Positions 32,291 to 47,405 of a stretch of DNA of 64,000 nucleotides are shown one piece after another. The stretch is taken from positions 121,066,456 to 121,130,455 of the forward strand of contig NC_056525.1 of assembly GCF_019175285.1 (NCBI RefSeq), in the 5' to 3' direction. The first letter of the stretch is position 1; every line of letters begins with the position of its first letter. The notes under the pieces are model-generated. The model saw nothing but the letters and a program-made list of their open reading frames with translations. It did not search any database and was not told where the DNA came from. The stretch comes from Sceloporus undulatus. Its lineage: Eukaryota > Chordata > Lepidosauria > Squamata > Phrynosomatidae. The translations under genes and the position numbers were made by a program.

Positions 32291-32868
32291 TAAAATTTAT
32301 GATTTCTTAACATCCTGGGATTAGCTGGTGGTGCAGACCTATCTACTTTCCCCTTGTGCTGTTTACTCATGCTCAGTGAGGGATTCTGGAAGCACCTGTT
32401 GATTACTTTGCTTTTCATAGGCAGGTACACAAAGCTATAGTAGGAACAACTCGGGCAGAATCATATTCTTCCCCAACTCAAGCTTTATTGTATTGCTTAC
32501 TGCAGAACACATAGCTGCAACCTGTTTTTCTCCAGCCTTTCTTTATCATCCTCCACATGCTGATGCTGCTAAAAAAAACCTTCCAGCTAGCCAGAGGACA
32601 AACAAGTAAGGGGACTTTGGTGGACATAAAAAGACTTTGTAAAGAGGAGCTTTTTTAAAAACAAAACAAAACAGAGACTTTGTTAACTGACGTATGCCTG
32701 TACTCCCAAAATTCAGAGGATGCTCATATCACACATGCTCATTGAGGAGGAATCAATATTGTTAAAATTTCAACCAATTCCACATTGATTTTTTTCATTA
32801 AAACATTGTTAATTTGCAGTTTACCTAAATTATATTTAAGTGAGCAAGCTATTACAAACAGTTACAGG

Positions 32869-32905
<37 letters not shown>

Positions 32906-34031
32906 GAGATCCAATTTTAAATTGTATCCATATATATGGGAACGCAAAACATTCTAATAGCTCAAATGGATTGTACTCATTGTTTTCTTGTTAACAAGAT
33001 GGTAGCTAAATTACACCTATGTAAATCAATTTTTAATTTGTAATGTTATTGATGTTATTGCTACAATAATCTCTCAATAAAAAATTAATTAGTATAAAAA
33101 TGCATTTCAAAATGGAAGTCAGAGTCTGAATGAAAAGAAATCGGACTAGATTTCTTGAAATAACAGGATCAAGCTCCACAACAATGGGACAAAATATGTA
33201 TCTGAGGAAAGTTTTACAAAAGAAAAAAGAGTTAGATGGTTGAATGGAGTCTTTCATAACATATGAGGGTGATTGAAACTGAAACTTGCACAGAATTCAG
33301 AATCACTTAATCCAGGAGGGGCAGAGAAACATTCAGTCTACTGTTGTACCTACCTTGTGCAATAACAAAGTAGAGGAAATCTTGAACACAGAACTAGGAA
33401 AGACAACATAAAATTATTAGTTAGTTTTTTAATATGACTTCTTTTGTTTAGGCTGTTGTAATACAGGGATTCTGATCCTAACAAGAGGGAAGATTTGAGA
33501 TGGGAAGGGGTGCACGCATGCGCCACATTGCTCAGCCTTGTGAGAGTTACTTGGCTATATCTTGCCCTTAAGGGCCAGCATGGTGTAGTTGTTTAAGCAC
33601 TGGACTATGACTCTGGAAACCACAGTTTGATTCCCACTCTGCCATGGAAACCCATTAGGTGACTGAGTAAGAAACCCTTTCTCAGTCTTGGAGGAAGGCA
33701 AAGGCAAGCCTGAACAAATCCTGCCAAGAACACTCCATGACAGGTTCACTGTAGGGTTGCCATAAGTAAAAAATGACTTGAAGGCACATAGCAGTCTTCT
33801 GCTTATATGTTTTTAGACATCTACATGAAGGTACTGAAATCACAGGGGGATTTGGAGAATGAAGTGTTATCACAATGCAGTTGAGGTTCAGCTCTCTCAT
33901 CCTTTATGCCAAATTCATTGTAAATCTGTGTTTGGAGTCAGTAATGGATTAGATCCAGGCAAAAGCTGTACAGGAAGGTGGCATTCAGCCAGTTCTGGAT
34001 GGTATCACACTCTGCCTAACAGATCAGGTTC

Positions 34032-34063
<32 letters not shown>

Positions 34064-37000
34064 GTGGGGGAGGCTTATAACTCCAGTTGTGTCACAGAGT
34101 TCCTTTTAGCAGCTGCCACCATTCTTGGGCAGAGACAGCCTGGTTGTGGTTATCCAGATTTTAGTGATCTCCAGTTAGAAGACTGTGATATACTGCACAT
34201 AGCATTGCTTTGGACCAAACTGCAATTACTTCAGGACACAGCTGCTAACTGGAACCAGGCACTGGAAGTTTATCTTGCCATTTCTTAAGTGTAGCTCATT
34301 GAGCTTTCAAGACCATTTTGAAGTCGTTTTAGTTTCAGATACAGTATCTTGGGGCCTGGAGGTCTGTGAACTCCATAATCACCCTGTCACTGTGCTAAGG
34401 CCTCAGTACAGGAGCCGGGGGAGAGCAGCCTGTAGCCCTTCAGATGTAGCAGGAATAAATAAATTCCATATAATGTTATTATTCACTGTAGTTTCAAAGT
34501 TCTTTTACAGAAATACTTGTAACTTACAGGGGATGCTATAAGCACTATATACAAAAAGGAGTGGGAAAATGTGTCCAGGCATCTTATGCTACACTGAGAT
34601 CAGCATGAGTCAGAAACATTGTACCTGATATTTTTGTGCAGAATTAAGATCTCCACTGGCAAAAGCTTCCAGCAGTAAGTTGTTTGTCTTGCCAAAGTAG
34701 TTATATGTACTAAAAGACAACAAACCAACAAACAGAATTTAGCATTAAATAAATATCAGTACCATCATTAAAATTAGATTACAGCAAGCAGAGTACATCG
34801 TTCAAATCCTATCCTTCCAGTGTAGAAATTTCACACGCAGATACACAGAGGATACCCTAATGTTGTTACTCTACTAGATTCCCCCCCCCCACCAGCTCCC
34901 ACCTACAGGATCTGTAAATTCAGACCAATAATTCTGTATTGGCATTCAGTTCTTAAGGAAGATTACAGGGACGCAATACTGTATCTGCCATTACTTGGAT
35001 TGGCCCTAGGAAGTCCACACAGTTCTTATGTTTGTCAGAAAACACCTGTCTTGAAGGTCTGGTGCACTCACAAAATGTCTCTCTCTGCCTTTCCACACAA
35101 AGTTATTCATCCTAGTTGAAATTTATAATTATTGGTCTCCCTACCAACCCCAAACCAATTAGTGTTTCATCCTCACTAGCTGCAGGGAAAGAGGAGAAAG
35201 AAATACTTTCAACCCCATGTTTTAAAATATCCCCCCCCCAAAAAAAATCAGAAAAAGGGCCTCAAACCCCCTTGAAAATGATGAGGAGTAATGAAACATT
35301 TTGGACTATCAGAGCTACCAAAATGACAATGGTAGCAGTGTGGTGGAGACCCAACCACAAAGAGCAATAAACCAAGGGCACTGTTTTGGTGACAGGGAAT
35401 AAGCTCCAGTCACCCAAAATATAACTTTCTGATGCTGTTGGGTACACTGCTGCAGGCTGCCAGAAAGAGCCCAAAAAGGCCCTCAAGTATGCTCACCCTT
35501 AACAACAGGCAGTATCTCCAGGTGATTCAAGAAACAACTTAATTTAAGACTAACTTATATACAAGACTCAAGCATGACCAATATATGTGTGTGATCCCCT
35601 CATTACAGAGCAATTACAATGTCCAGTCTATATTTGGTACCACCGAATGAGTTTAAAGAAGAAGAAAAACACACCACAAACTGTTATCAGAAGATGGGAA
35701 AGGAGCTTGAACATGCATACTTAAACCTGCCTTTATTCACAATAGTATTTACTCCAATTGCAGAGAACAGAAGGAAGGTGATGCAAAAAGTAGAACTACA
35801 GGCAACTGTAAAAACAGGTTGGGATTTGAAGAAAAAATTGGACAGATGCTAAACAAAGAAAGCCTGTATATTTCTCAAATTTAATTTCTCATAATTGACA
35901 CTGAACTGCACAAATGAAAGGAGTGTGAGGCCAAATGCAGCAGCAGAAATACACGGGACAGAAATTCTCTTTACTATGGGAGATTTGGCACTACTGGAGT
36001 CACTCTGATCTATGTGAAAAAGATAGAAAGTAACTGACCTTCCAACTGCCCCTGTTGCTCCCATCACCAGCGCACTCAGGAGTTGCTACTTAGGGAAAAA
36101 CAAGAAGGCTAGGTTTGATTTCCTTGTAGTTTGAATCCTATTAAGATATTCCAGTACAATCACTTGCAGAATATTTCCATTAGTTCACTTGATGTCATTA
36201 TCAAGGCATACAGAAGACAGGAGAGGGGGAAATGATACTTTAGGGTTACTACTTCCAGAATATCTCAGCCAGTGGCCATGATGGTGCAGAGATTCTGGGA
36301 GCTCAAGTCCAAAAAGGTAATATTGCCTGCCTCCATAGGGAATCTTTGGAGATACAAAACCTTGTATACAGATGACTAGGAAATTGCCTCGGTCATTTCC
36401 CCTCCTATTTTCACTCCATTCACAACAGCTGTATGCATCTATCTCACCTCTTTCTTTGGGTTCTTCTTAACCCAACACTGCCTGAGGCTCCCCAGGACTA
36501 GCAGAGAAATGTCCTGTGTTGCTCTAATTACCAGATTGCAATTTTCACCTCCATTGATGGTAAGCTCCTCAAGTGGAACATGCCTCTAAATTTAGAACAT
36601 ACCTACTTCTTACTTGGTTGGGAAATGAAGTGGTAAGATCCAGTTAGCAAGGGATGTCCTTAGCGACTAACAGGAAGCCATCTTGTGGTTCCATTACAAC
36701 AGTCCAGGCAGTTGGATTGTCTTTTAGACTAGGCCAGTGGGTTGGTTGACATGGAGGTCCTTCATCCCAAGACCCATGTACTTCTTCTGTTGAAAGAGTA
36801 GCATGGGGATCTTTGTTTCTCTTTGCAACAGAAGGCAATCATCATGTTATCTCCAAACAGCAATCTGAGATAACAAGGAGCGTCCTTGACGTTACTCTCC
36901 TCAATGGGGGGTGCAAGCGGAATGGGGATAAATAAATAAAAAATAAATAAAGTTTTTATTTATATCCCGCACCTTCCCACGATCAGGGCGGCTAACAGGA

Positions 37001-40000
37001 ATCCCTGTTATCCCTGATCAGCCCTAATCTGCTCTATCTCTGATTAGAGGTAGTAAAAAGAATTTCCCCTGCCCCATTCATCTTCACAATGTAGAATATG
37101 TGCAAGGTGGGTAGAGAATTATACTGCTATATCTATGATTGAAAATAACAGTAAAAATTCCTTGTTCCCTTCCATTCCCAACTGGGAAGGCAAGCAAAGC
37201 AGGTTAGAATTCCCCGGGAGGCAAGACTTCAGGAAGGGGACGAGACATTCCCAGATCCTTTACAGGACAGGTTGAAAATACTCATGTGTTATATTGGGGC
37301 TGTAATCCTCTTGGTAATTTACACTGGGGTCACTGCAGCTTATGCTAGTATAAATACTTTTTCAGGCATTCTGCAAAGAGGTATGCTGGGTGCTGGGATG
37401 AGAAAGCAGAAATGCATCTGGTGTTGGCCGGCTGCCATTGCTCAGTCAGAGAAATGGGGGCAGACTTCCCAGAGCAAAAGAGACCAATGGCTGCTTTTTC
37501 TCCCATGGCTGCTCAGTGGCAGCTGGATTATACCATGTTACAGCTCTGCCCAATGGTCAGTGATTGATCATCAGGAGATAGGGTAAAGGTGGCTTGGTAT
37601 TGTCTGGCTGCCATTGCATAGTGAAAAAGAAGGAGCGGCTATAATCTTCCAGGTGTCTAGTGTGATTAGGCTGGTAGAACTTTATGTTCCTCTAAGCAGT
37701 GAATATGATCTTAGTCTTAGCCTACAGTAATTGCGGTATATCTCCTTGCATTTGCTGCATATTACTCTTATAGAAAGGCTTACCTCATCCACACCATAGA
37801 GAAGTGAAAATTGGCCTTTATCATTTTTCTTTGCACACTGTCCAAAATCCAAGAGGTCTGTGTCACTGAACTTCACCCCCTTAAAGCTGGGGATATGCTC
37901 TATCATCCCATCTAGCAGCTCGTTGACGCAAACTGCATTGAAAGGGCCACAATGACAACATTTGAATAATCCAGATTTCCTCAGGAAAGTACACATACCA
38001 TTGCTCGCAAACATTATGGCATAGAAGTCGCAAATCTATTCTGCAAAACCTGGCAAGATACCCCAGAAAGTCCATTTCCCATGGTTATGGGAGGCAATGA
38101 ATTCCATGAAAACAACACATTATAAGAAATAGACTTTAAAATATACAGTATTGTCAATTTAAATTAGAATATTTTTCCCCTCTTGCTTCAGATCAAGATT
38201 TCTGGGAATTATAGTCCCTGAACAGGACAAAGGAAGCCAATTTGTATTCTCAACATCCCCAGGCTACAATTTCTAAGATTATTTGGTGGAATTATGAAGT
38301 TACAACTAATTCAAAATTGGTATATAAGTTGTAGACAGACCAGGAAAATAAAGTCACAGTAATTCTGGCAAAGGTAAAAGTATGAAAAACAGAAGTGTAT
38401 TAGTTATTTACCAATATTATTTCCACATTAATTCCATATATGAAACTAGTCACTACTGTCTCCCCCAGACACAGCTCTGCTGGAATAATTATTTATTAAT
38501 ATTTTAGAAGTCTCTGCCTCATAAGTTTTGAGTCTGGCCTGACCACCCCTTATGTAAGTCCTATGTAAGTTTACTCAGAAGTCAGCCTTGCAGAATTAAA
38601 CTGGGCTTACTTAGAAGTAAGTATGCCCACAACTGTAGACTTCAAACAAGACTGCCTAGTCATAGGCTGAAGGTAGGCAATAGTGTTAATAGGCTGGGTC
38701 TGGGGGTGACAGTAGCCAGATCTCTTGGGAACCTCATATATGTCAACTTCACCATTGTGAGAGCCAAAGTAGAGATAAAGTAGGTGCTCAGAACACATGA
38801 CTCCTCACAAGCCACTCACTGCAAAGGAACTACTTGAATGCTACCAGGTTTCAGTGTAAATGAAATGGTGACTAAAGAGTTGACTTGGCAGAGAACAAGA
38901 CAATGAAAAGCAAAGGGAGACAGGAACTACAGAGCTATTCCATTGTCTCTGCTGAAAGACAATCCATTTTTGACCATTCCTTAACTGGCACCTAGCAGCA
39001 GTCATTTCAGTCGACTATCTGAATTGCAGTCCAGTTGCTTACTGTAAGAGCTGTAACTTGAACTTATTTTTTTCCTCTTCCCTCATCATCCTATTCCTTG
39101 TGTTTCTTATCTTAAAGTTAGACTCTAAGCCCAAAGGCAGGCACTCTCATGCTATTTATCTCTGTAAGTTGCTCAGCTGGCTTTGATGGCTAGAAATACC
39201 TCATACAAATGAATATAAATGTAACAAACAAGTAAAAGCAGAACAGTCTGGTTTTGGCATTTCTCTAAGATTAACTAGGATGGTCTGGATGAGAACTTAC
39301 TTTTTATATCAGTTAGGCGAGGGATGTGGTAATAATAGAATGGGATACCAGGAGCTTGAGATGCAACTTCCCGCAAGAAGGCGACTAGTCCATCTGAAAG
39401 AGAGAAGGCAAGGAAATCAACTGGTTTCAGGAGGTCACCAAGTATAAATAGATGATTGGAGGTGGGGAAATTCATCATGCTCATCTTGCAGAATTTAAGA
39501 AGCTATGGGAGGCATATCTTCTGCTCTAGAATTCTTGTTTAATCACTCCACTGGTATCCAAACTTTCACAAGGCATTGCCTATTCACTCCCAAGGAAAAT
39601 GCATAAACTGTAATAGCTAGAAATATAATTTTTTTATTAAATCAAAGCAGAGATTTTCAGAAAATAGAATTTGCACCTAATATGATGTTCTTCAGCTTGT
39701 CTACACTGTCATGGAATAAGCAGAACCCTACCTCTGAGATCTGAAGAGGGTAATTGAGGAGGTGATGACAAAATATGATTTTTGCATCAATTATCAGAAA
39801 CTGTCCATGCACCATGAGGTTTTATGGTCATGTGCAGATACAATCTGGCATGTTAGTCCTGAAAGCCTACCTATCCTATGGCTGAAAAGGGGAAAAAATA
39901 ATTAAGTAGGACTAAGTGAAGTACTAACCTTTATTCACTGATTTGAAGAAGGAAGGGGCAATGACTGCTATGCCGTCCACTCCTATATCTGCCGCATGCC

Positions 40001-43000
40001 TGGCCTGAAATTAGTGGAATGGAAAGAAATCAAAACATACAGTATATTTATGGCGGTAAAGGCCTCTGTCATGATAGTGCTCCACAAAAGGAATCAAGTG
40101 ACTTATACTAGACCAGATACTGATGACACAAATGTGTAAACTTTTGAATATCACAGAACACTTGTACAGTCCTAAATAAACATGTTTAAATATTAACTGT
40201 TCATCCATTTCTTTTATTCTTATGTCCCAAAGCACTGCCCACCTGTTTTTTTTTGTTGTATTCTGCTGTTTCACAAATACAGTCTGAGCAAACAATACAC
40301 ATTTCCATTACTAAAACTGTTTTCACAGGGCTGTTGGCAGGTTTTCCTACAGTTCAAGTATGTGGGGAGACCGAAAGAATATTACCAGGGAAAATCACAG
40401 CCTCTGGATCATGCTATTGCAGAACTTGTATATATCAGTGGCATCCTGAGGAGTGCGGCTGCTAGGGAGTGGGATCAAAAGGCTATGCTCATCCCTTTCC
40501 TTTTGCCACTGTGGTGGCAGCCTTCCCATGAGGACACTGCCACTGCCTCCATGGGGAATCAGGACTGGGCACGCTCTGCCTTGTTGCTTGTCATGGTGGT
40601 GTCATCCTCTTCATGTGGAGACCACCGCCCCGGTAGCAAAGGAAAAGGGGTGAGCACACTCATCCCTCCCCCCCAGTGGGAGGACAGCCATATCAGGGGA
40701 CACCCCTCTTATGGAGTGTCACCTGGTGCAGGCCACACCACCACACCTCTCCTAGTGACTCCACTGGCATATATTACTTTTGGTGGTTATAACTCCCAGA
40801 ATCTGGGGAAATCTGGGATTTGCAGTGCAAAAGAAATATTTCCAAACTCTGTGGCTTGAGGATCTTTCCATGTGGCTCCCATGCATGTATTTTGAATTAT
40901 GTGAACTGATCCAGGGGAGAGCCAGTTGGCAGGCAAACAGTTCTGTGGTAGAAGGACTTAGATTTTTCAGTCAATTCCCTTTTCATTCTTAACATTAGGG
41001 CCTCTTCTTACATCAGCCTCTCCTGTATTTAAGTCTGAGCAGTGCTGCTCCCTCTGCATCCCTGCCCTTGTGCTCCCACCCCCATTCTGCTTGAACCAGT
41101 GAGAAGGCAAGCCCATGATCCTCAATCTTCCCGCCAGCCTAGATAAAAAGGAGGAGGGGGGATAGAGGACAGGACATGGCAGGTAGTGGCAGGGGAAGAA
41201 TAGGAAGAAGATAAGGGAGGAGAAAGGAGAACAAGAGGAGGATGGGGCATGGCAAGTGCAGCGGGGATGAAGGAGGAGGAGGAAGGAAGAGGAAGAGTAG
41301 GAGGGAAACGGTGGCGGGAATAGAGGAGGGTTTTAGCAATGCTGGAGACAACTAACAATTTTAGGAAGATCTGAAGGGATTTGAGGATACACACACACAC
41401 ACACACAGAGAGAGTATGAGTGTTTTTGACTCAGGGTGACCAGACTTGGTCCTTGCTTTCCTGGACCTATTCTCTCTTTCAGACTTCTGTCCAGGAAGAA
41501 TTTCAAAACGTCTTCCATTTTGAGCAGGGCTGAGAAGCATGGATTGGCTTTATATCTATGTGGGTGTTTTTAGCTCAGGGTGACCAAACTTGGTCCTCCT
41601 CCTTTTCAGGAGGAATTCCAAAAGGTCCTCCATTTTGAGCAGAGCTGAGAAGGATGGATTTAATATTTATATGAGTGGCTTTTGTTTGTTTATGTGTTTT
41701 GAGTTTTTATTTATTCAGGTCCTTCATTTTTTCCTTGAGTGTTTTTTCCCCTGGAAGTCTCGCACTCTTGAAGTCCTGTCTCTGGAAGTCCGTCACCTCA
41801 ACCCACCCCTGCCCCAGCACCGAGTGACACCTGGTGTGGGAACGCCACTGAGTTTGAGCATTCGATCTCTAAAAGGTTTGCCATCATTGCCCTATGCAAA
41901 AATAAAAGCCACCTCAAGGAAAAAAATTAGCATATAGACTCACCAGTCCCTTTGATTCTGGTAAACTCAATGCTCCAACATGAACTATCACATGATCAAG
42001 TCTGCCGAAAAAGGAAAATAATTATGGTTTTGATTGGCAGATAGTGAAACATGTGGCAGGAGTGGTCATAATACTGGCAGCATTACTGACACATTTCAAA
42101 GTGCTTGTTTTATAGCATGTAGCCTCCTGTTTGTCAGGGTCAGGTATGCCACTAGACCGAAACTCATGTAATTGAGCCGGAGCAGGATGGATCTATTACA
42201 CTCTTATGCAGCTGTGTTTGTGAATGCATGAACTTAATAGAAAAGTTGTTTGAGGGCAATTGAGAATGAATGAAGCACTGCAGCACTGGTACTTAACTCC
42301 CTCCTCACCAACCTTTTTTTCACTACAAATCACCCTTTCAGCAGTTTCCAGCCCCACAGAATTGCCATCTGTAACATGCATTTCATGGAGACTTGGCGCA
42401 AAGAAAGACTTGTGGTGCTCTAGCACCTCCCCTAGTTGCTTTCAAGTCACCCCTCCCAATTTAGTTGAAAGGGGATGGAATTTAACATGCAGTTAGATCA
42501 GCCTTCCATAATCTGGTGTTCTCCAGATGTGTTGGACTACAACTCCCATCATTCCCAGTTAGCATCATTAATGCTGAAATGTAGGAAATAAACCTATGGA
42601 ATGCTGTGGCAGTGACCCATGGCTAGCAGCAATTAATATTTTGGACTACATTCATTGATAAAAAGTATCAGGTAAATATACATTTAGGTAAAAAAATAAA
42701 TCAAAAAGAGGAAGATTAATCATAAAATGGAAAACGTAACAAAGGAAACAGTTTTTTAACCCAGATTTCAAACATTTGTAGGTCAAATGGAAGTGCATAT
42801 CACATCTTCCTTTCTGATTTTTGCAAGGTGCCACAGCCTCTTCTTTGAAACATCACGTGAATCAATAAAAAAAATATCAAGATAGCATCTGTTTCAGAAG
42901 TTTTGTGTCCTGAAAGACACCAAATATTGGGATATATAATTATGTGGTGTAATCACAGGCTCCTTAGCTTTATGAGCAGAGCAGACTCTTGAGCTTTACT

Positions 43001-46000
43001 TCTCACACCAGAGTCTTCCTTTAGTCTCTGGGCCAAAGTGATGGCAGATGAAGAGTCTGTCCTGCAAGGTCAACATTCTCCCCTGTCCCACGTGCTCTCC
43101 CTCTTTTCCTCCCATTTTTCAGCCTACAGGAAATAATTTTAGGAAAAAAAGATAGAATGTGTTTAAATAAGTAATCACTTCCTGTTTTCCTTCTTCTGTG
43201 AACAATGGGAACGAACCGAGAATCAGTTAATGACTAAGCTAGACATTAACAGTGGTTCCAGGAAAGATTCTGTCACAAATTTCCGCTTCTCTCTCCTTTA
43301 CAGAATTTTAAGGGGACTTCAGACAACACCATCCTCTCTCTACTCATAGCTAGGAACCCAAGTGCAAAATAGGTCGGGGTCCCAAAAGAAGAGAGGACAG
43401 CAATCATAGTTTCTCATTGCCAATTACATCTTCAGAAATTCCCTCTTTTGCACAAAGAGCCTTGTTCTTCTTTGAATGTGACCAGCTTACTAATAATCCT
43501 CCCTTTTCTACCACTGCACTTCTCTTTTCTCTCACCATGGAAAATCTGTTATGGAGAAAAAGAAGGTATAGTTGCACAACATCTTGTGTAAGAAACCCTC
43601 TATCTGGAAATATTCTGACTTATACGCAACACTTGAAGGTGAAGAGGGAAGGCAGGTGGGAACTGAGAATACAGACTGCACAATGTGTCTTTGCTTAGAC
43701 AGGCCATTTTTGAATTACATGTTTTGCAAAATACAGCAATTATTCTCCTAGAGTTACTCACTTATCTTTGCCCTGGGCCACCCATTCCTCCGCCAGCTGT
43801 TTCCTCTCCTGAATGCTCAGCGACAGGCCTTCCCCTGTGGTTCCATTCACTGTTACCAAAGTTTTTTAAAAAGTATTTAACATGCACTGGAAGGACAGAA
43901 TAATTTTTTTCAGTTTAGATGAAAAACTTCTTCACATCTTATTGCCTGCCAAGATACACATCATAGAACACAGCAAATCTAATTTTAATTTTTGGAAGAA
44001 GCATCAGAGAGACCCATTTGGCTAATTCCTTTGACTTTTTCAGGTGGCCAATTAAGACACTTTTAATCCAAGTCTTTCCATTATCTGGAAGTTTGGTAAT
44101 ATTAACTACTAAGACCTGGGGTGTAATCATTTTTTGTCAAGTGACTTTGTAATTTGGATGTCTTTGTTCTATTTTTATTATTCATTCTTGTGTCTGGTAG
44201 ACTACGTAGGATAGAAAAATGATGATATTCCCTGGAAAATGATTAACCATCCATTATGAAGCCAAGCCCTCCCTCCAGTCCATCTGCCTTGGTCCAGGCC
44301 TTGGAGGTAGAGAGGAACTGCTGGACCTAGAATCATAGAATCATAGAATCATAGAATCATAGAGTTGGAAGAGACCACAGGGGCCATCCAGTCCAACCCC
44401 CTGCTATGCAGGAAATCACAATCAAAGCATCCCCGACAGATGGCCATCCAGCCTCTGCTTGAAGACCTCCAAGGAAGGAGACTCCACTACACTCCGAGGG
44501 AGTTTGTTCCACTGTCGAACAGCCCTTACTGTCAGGAAGTTCCTCCTAATATTGAGGTGGAATCTCTTTTCCTGCAGTTTGCATCCATTGCTTCGGGTCC
44601 TAGTCTCTGGAGCAGCAGAAAACAAGCTTGCTCCCTCCTCAATATGACATCCCTTCAAATATTTGAACAGGGCTATCATATCACCTCTTAACCTTCTTTT
44701 CTCCAGGCTAAACATCCCCAGCTCCCTAAGTCGTTCCTCATAGGGCATGGTTTCTAGACCTTTTACCATTTTAGTCGCCCTCCTTTGGACACGCTCCAGT
44801 TTCTCAATGTCCTTCTTACCCTTTCCCTCCACCACTCTCTTCTCCTTCTGTGTCATGTCTTTTTAGATTGTAAGCCCGAGGGCAGGGAACCGTCTAACTA
44901 AAAAGATTGCATGTACAGCGCTGTTTAAATTTACAGCGCTTCATAAATAAAGGTTAATAATAATAATAATGATATGAATCAACAAAGCATTGCTGGCTTT
45001 ACCAACAATTGAAGAATGTAATGTCATTAAAAATGATAATTTCTTAATATGTTGCTGAAAGACTTTAAGGGGAATTGAGCTCTTCTCCTAAGCTGCTATC
45101 TGTCCGGATTTCTTAAGGCTGGGAACACTTTCCGCATGGCATGTGTGTATGTCATGGAATCCTTGCATATTTCACCAAGTCCAAGGGCATGGACCTAAGT
45201 GCACATTCAGTTTGTGCCTGACCTTTTGTCTGACCGCACTGTTGGGCCACTTGATCCAAGAAGAGTTGATCTAAGTTAGCTCACAGTACTTTGCAATATC
45301 TGCAAGATGAAAGATAGTGATGGACAAGTTATTTCCAGGAATGCTTGTCTGCTATTATTGGATTTATTAAGGCACCTTCCAAACAACAATTAATAAGCCC
45401 ATGCTACAGACCTATATGACTTTTATGCCGGTGAAATAGTTGTGGCTTCCTCAAAGTCTTCTGGAATTAGTGGCGGGATACAGACCAGCAAAATGTAGCA
45501 TGGTGGCAGCGGCAGTAGGGTTAGAGAGCGCTCACCATTCAGGCGCTCCCTAACCCTAGTACATACTAGGGTTAGCCTAGTATGTACTGGTGGCGGCAAA
45601 ATGGCGGCACCCTATCTACACGGGCGCCGCCATTTTGACACGACGGATGCTTAGCGTCCGCATGTCCCGGCATCATTGTGATGCCACAAGTGCGCCATTG
45701 GCGCATTGCAGCGTTACAAATGCGCTGCAAGAAGAACCCGCTTTTTAAGGGTTCTTTCTGTTCCGTGATGGAGCCGCATGGTTTGTCCGCTGCAGCTCCC
45801 TCACGGAGCATAGCAAGGTGCCGGCGGTCTGTATCCCACCATAGTCTGGTGAGGGGCTTAAAATCTTCTGCAACCCGATTTCTGTATCCCCTTACAGGAA
45901 TATGTTTCGGGTTTTACTTGGGTGAGAAATCAAGTATAAAACTAGGATTCAGCTGAAGATCAGCAACAGCTCTGGAGGTCTTGGGCATGATGTTTCCAGC

Positions 46001-47364
46001 GGGTTCCCCTTTCTCTCTAAGGGGGTCTATCTATGTGTTTCTGTCCTCACTGTTTCAATGATTTCACCCCTCTCTCTGGATTCAGCCTTTACAACCATCC
46101 AGAAGAAGAGCCTAAAGCATGTGAACGATATGGCACTGTTTCCTCAGTTTTGTGGACCCTCACAGGTGTCCAACTAGGCAGACCCCTATCACAGATATGT
46201 CCAATCATTCAGAGTCTACAGCCACCTTCTTGAACAGCTTTACCAGCTGCCAACTCATTCCCTAGCTCAGAGTCAAAAAGCTCTTGTCAATTCCTGAAGC
46301 AATAAATGACTTGGAACCTGAAGAGATGCCTTCTTCTTCTTCTGAGTCTGTCCATCAGTTAAGGTCACTTTCAGAAGCCCTCCATTAGGTGCCTCCACCA
46401 TCAGAGATTAGATAGTGGCTACAAAATAGAGGTTTTCTATTTTCATTCATGGTGTAATATCTTTGGAATGTCTTCTTGAGTCACACTTGGCTACTGATAC
46501 CACCTTTCATGCTTTCTGGCATAATGTAAAGCATGGATTAGATGGGGTTACACTCCCCCTGAAAACTCAGGTTCATAGTTTGGGGGTACTTCTGGATTTA
46601 GTATTGAGCCAGGAAGCCCAGGTATCAATGGTGACAAGGAGTGCCTTTGCACAGCTAAAACTTGTGCACCAACTTCACCTGCTGCTGCAGAAGTTAGACC
46701 TGGCCATGGTGGTACATGCCTTGGTTACATCCCGTTTTGATTACTGTAATGCGTTCTATGAGGGGCTGCCTTTGAAAAGTGCTCAAAAACTTTAGCTGTT
46801 CCAAAGAGCTGCAGCCAGGTTGTTAACTGGAGCTGGCTAAAGGGAGCATATAACTCCCTTGTTGCAATAGCTTAGTTGGTTGTCAGTCCGTTTCCAGGCA
46901 CAATTCAAAGTGCTGGGTTTGACCTACAAAGCCCTAAACAGCTTGGGTCCAGGCTATTTGAAGAACCATATCTCCCTGTACGAGCCCACCAGTATACTGA
47001 GATCATTGAAAGAGGCCCTTCTCTCTGTCCTATTACCCTCTCAGGCGCGTTTGGTGGGAACAAGAGAGAGGGCCTTCTCAGTGGCTGCTCCCAGGCTTTG
47101 GAGCTTCCTCCCTAGAGAGGCCAGGATGGGTCCATCACTGCTGTACTTCCGACAGCAGATGATTTTATGAGCCAGGCCTTCGCATGACATGGATGCTGCT
47201 TTGTTTTTGTTTTAAAGAGTTTTAAATTTTAATAATGTAATGTTTTTAATTGTTTTTTAAGCTTTGTATTTTTAATGTTTTATACTGTTTTAACTTGTAC
47301 GGTTTAAGATTTGTTAGCTGCCTTGAGTCCCTGTACTGGGAGGAAGGCAGGATATAAATAAACA

Positions 47365-47405
<41 letters not shown>

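Noticed and set aside
44365-44691. Plus-strand 108-codon frame
   Set aside because: Antisense of the CR1 polymerase frame, which is the real coding strand.
45520-45590. CCCTAACCCTAG text suggesting an interstitial telomere repeat
   Set aside because: Only about two units per side and fully inside a TIR element; not a telomeric array.
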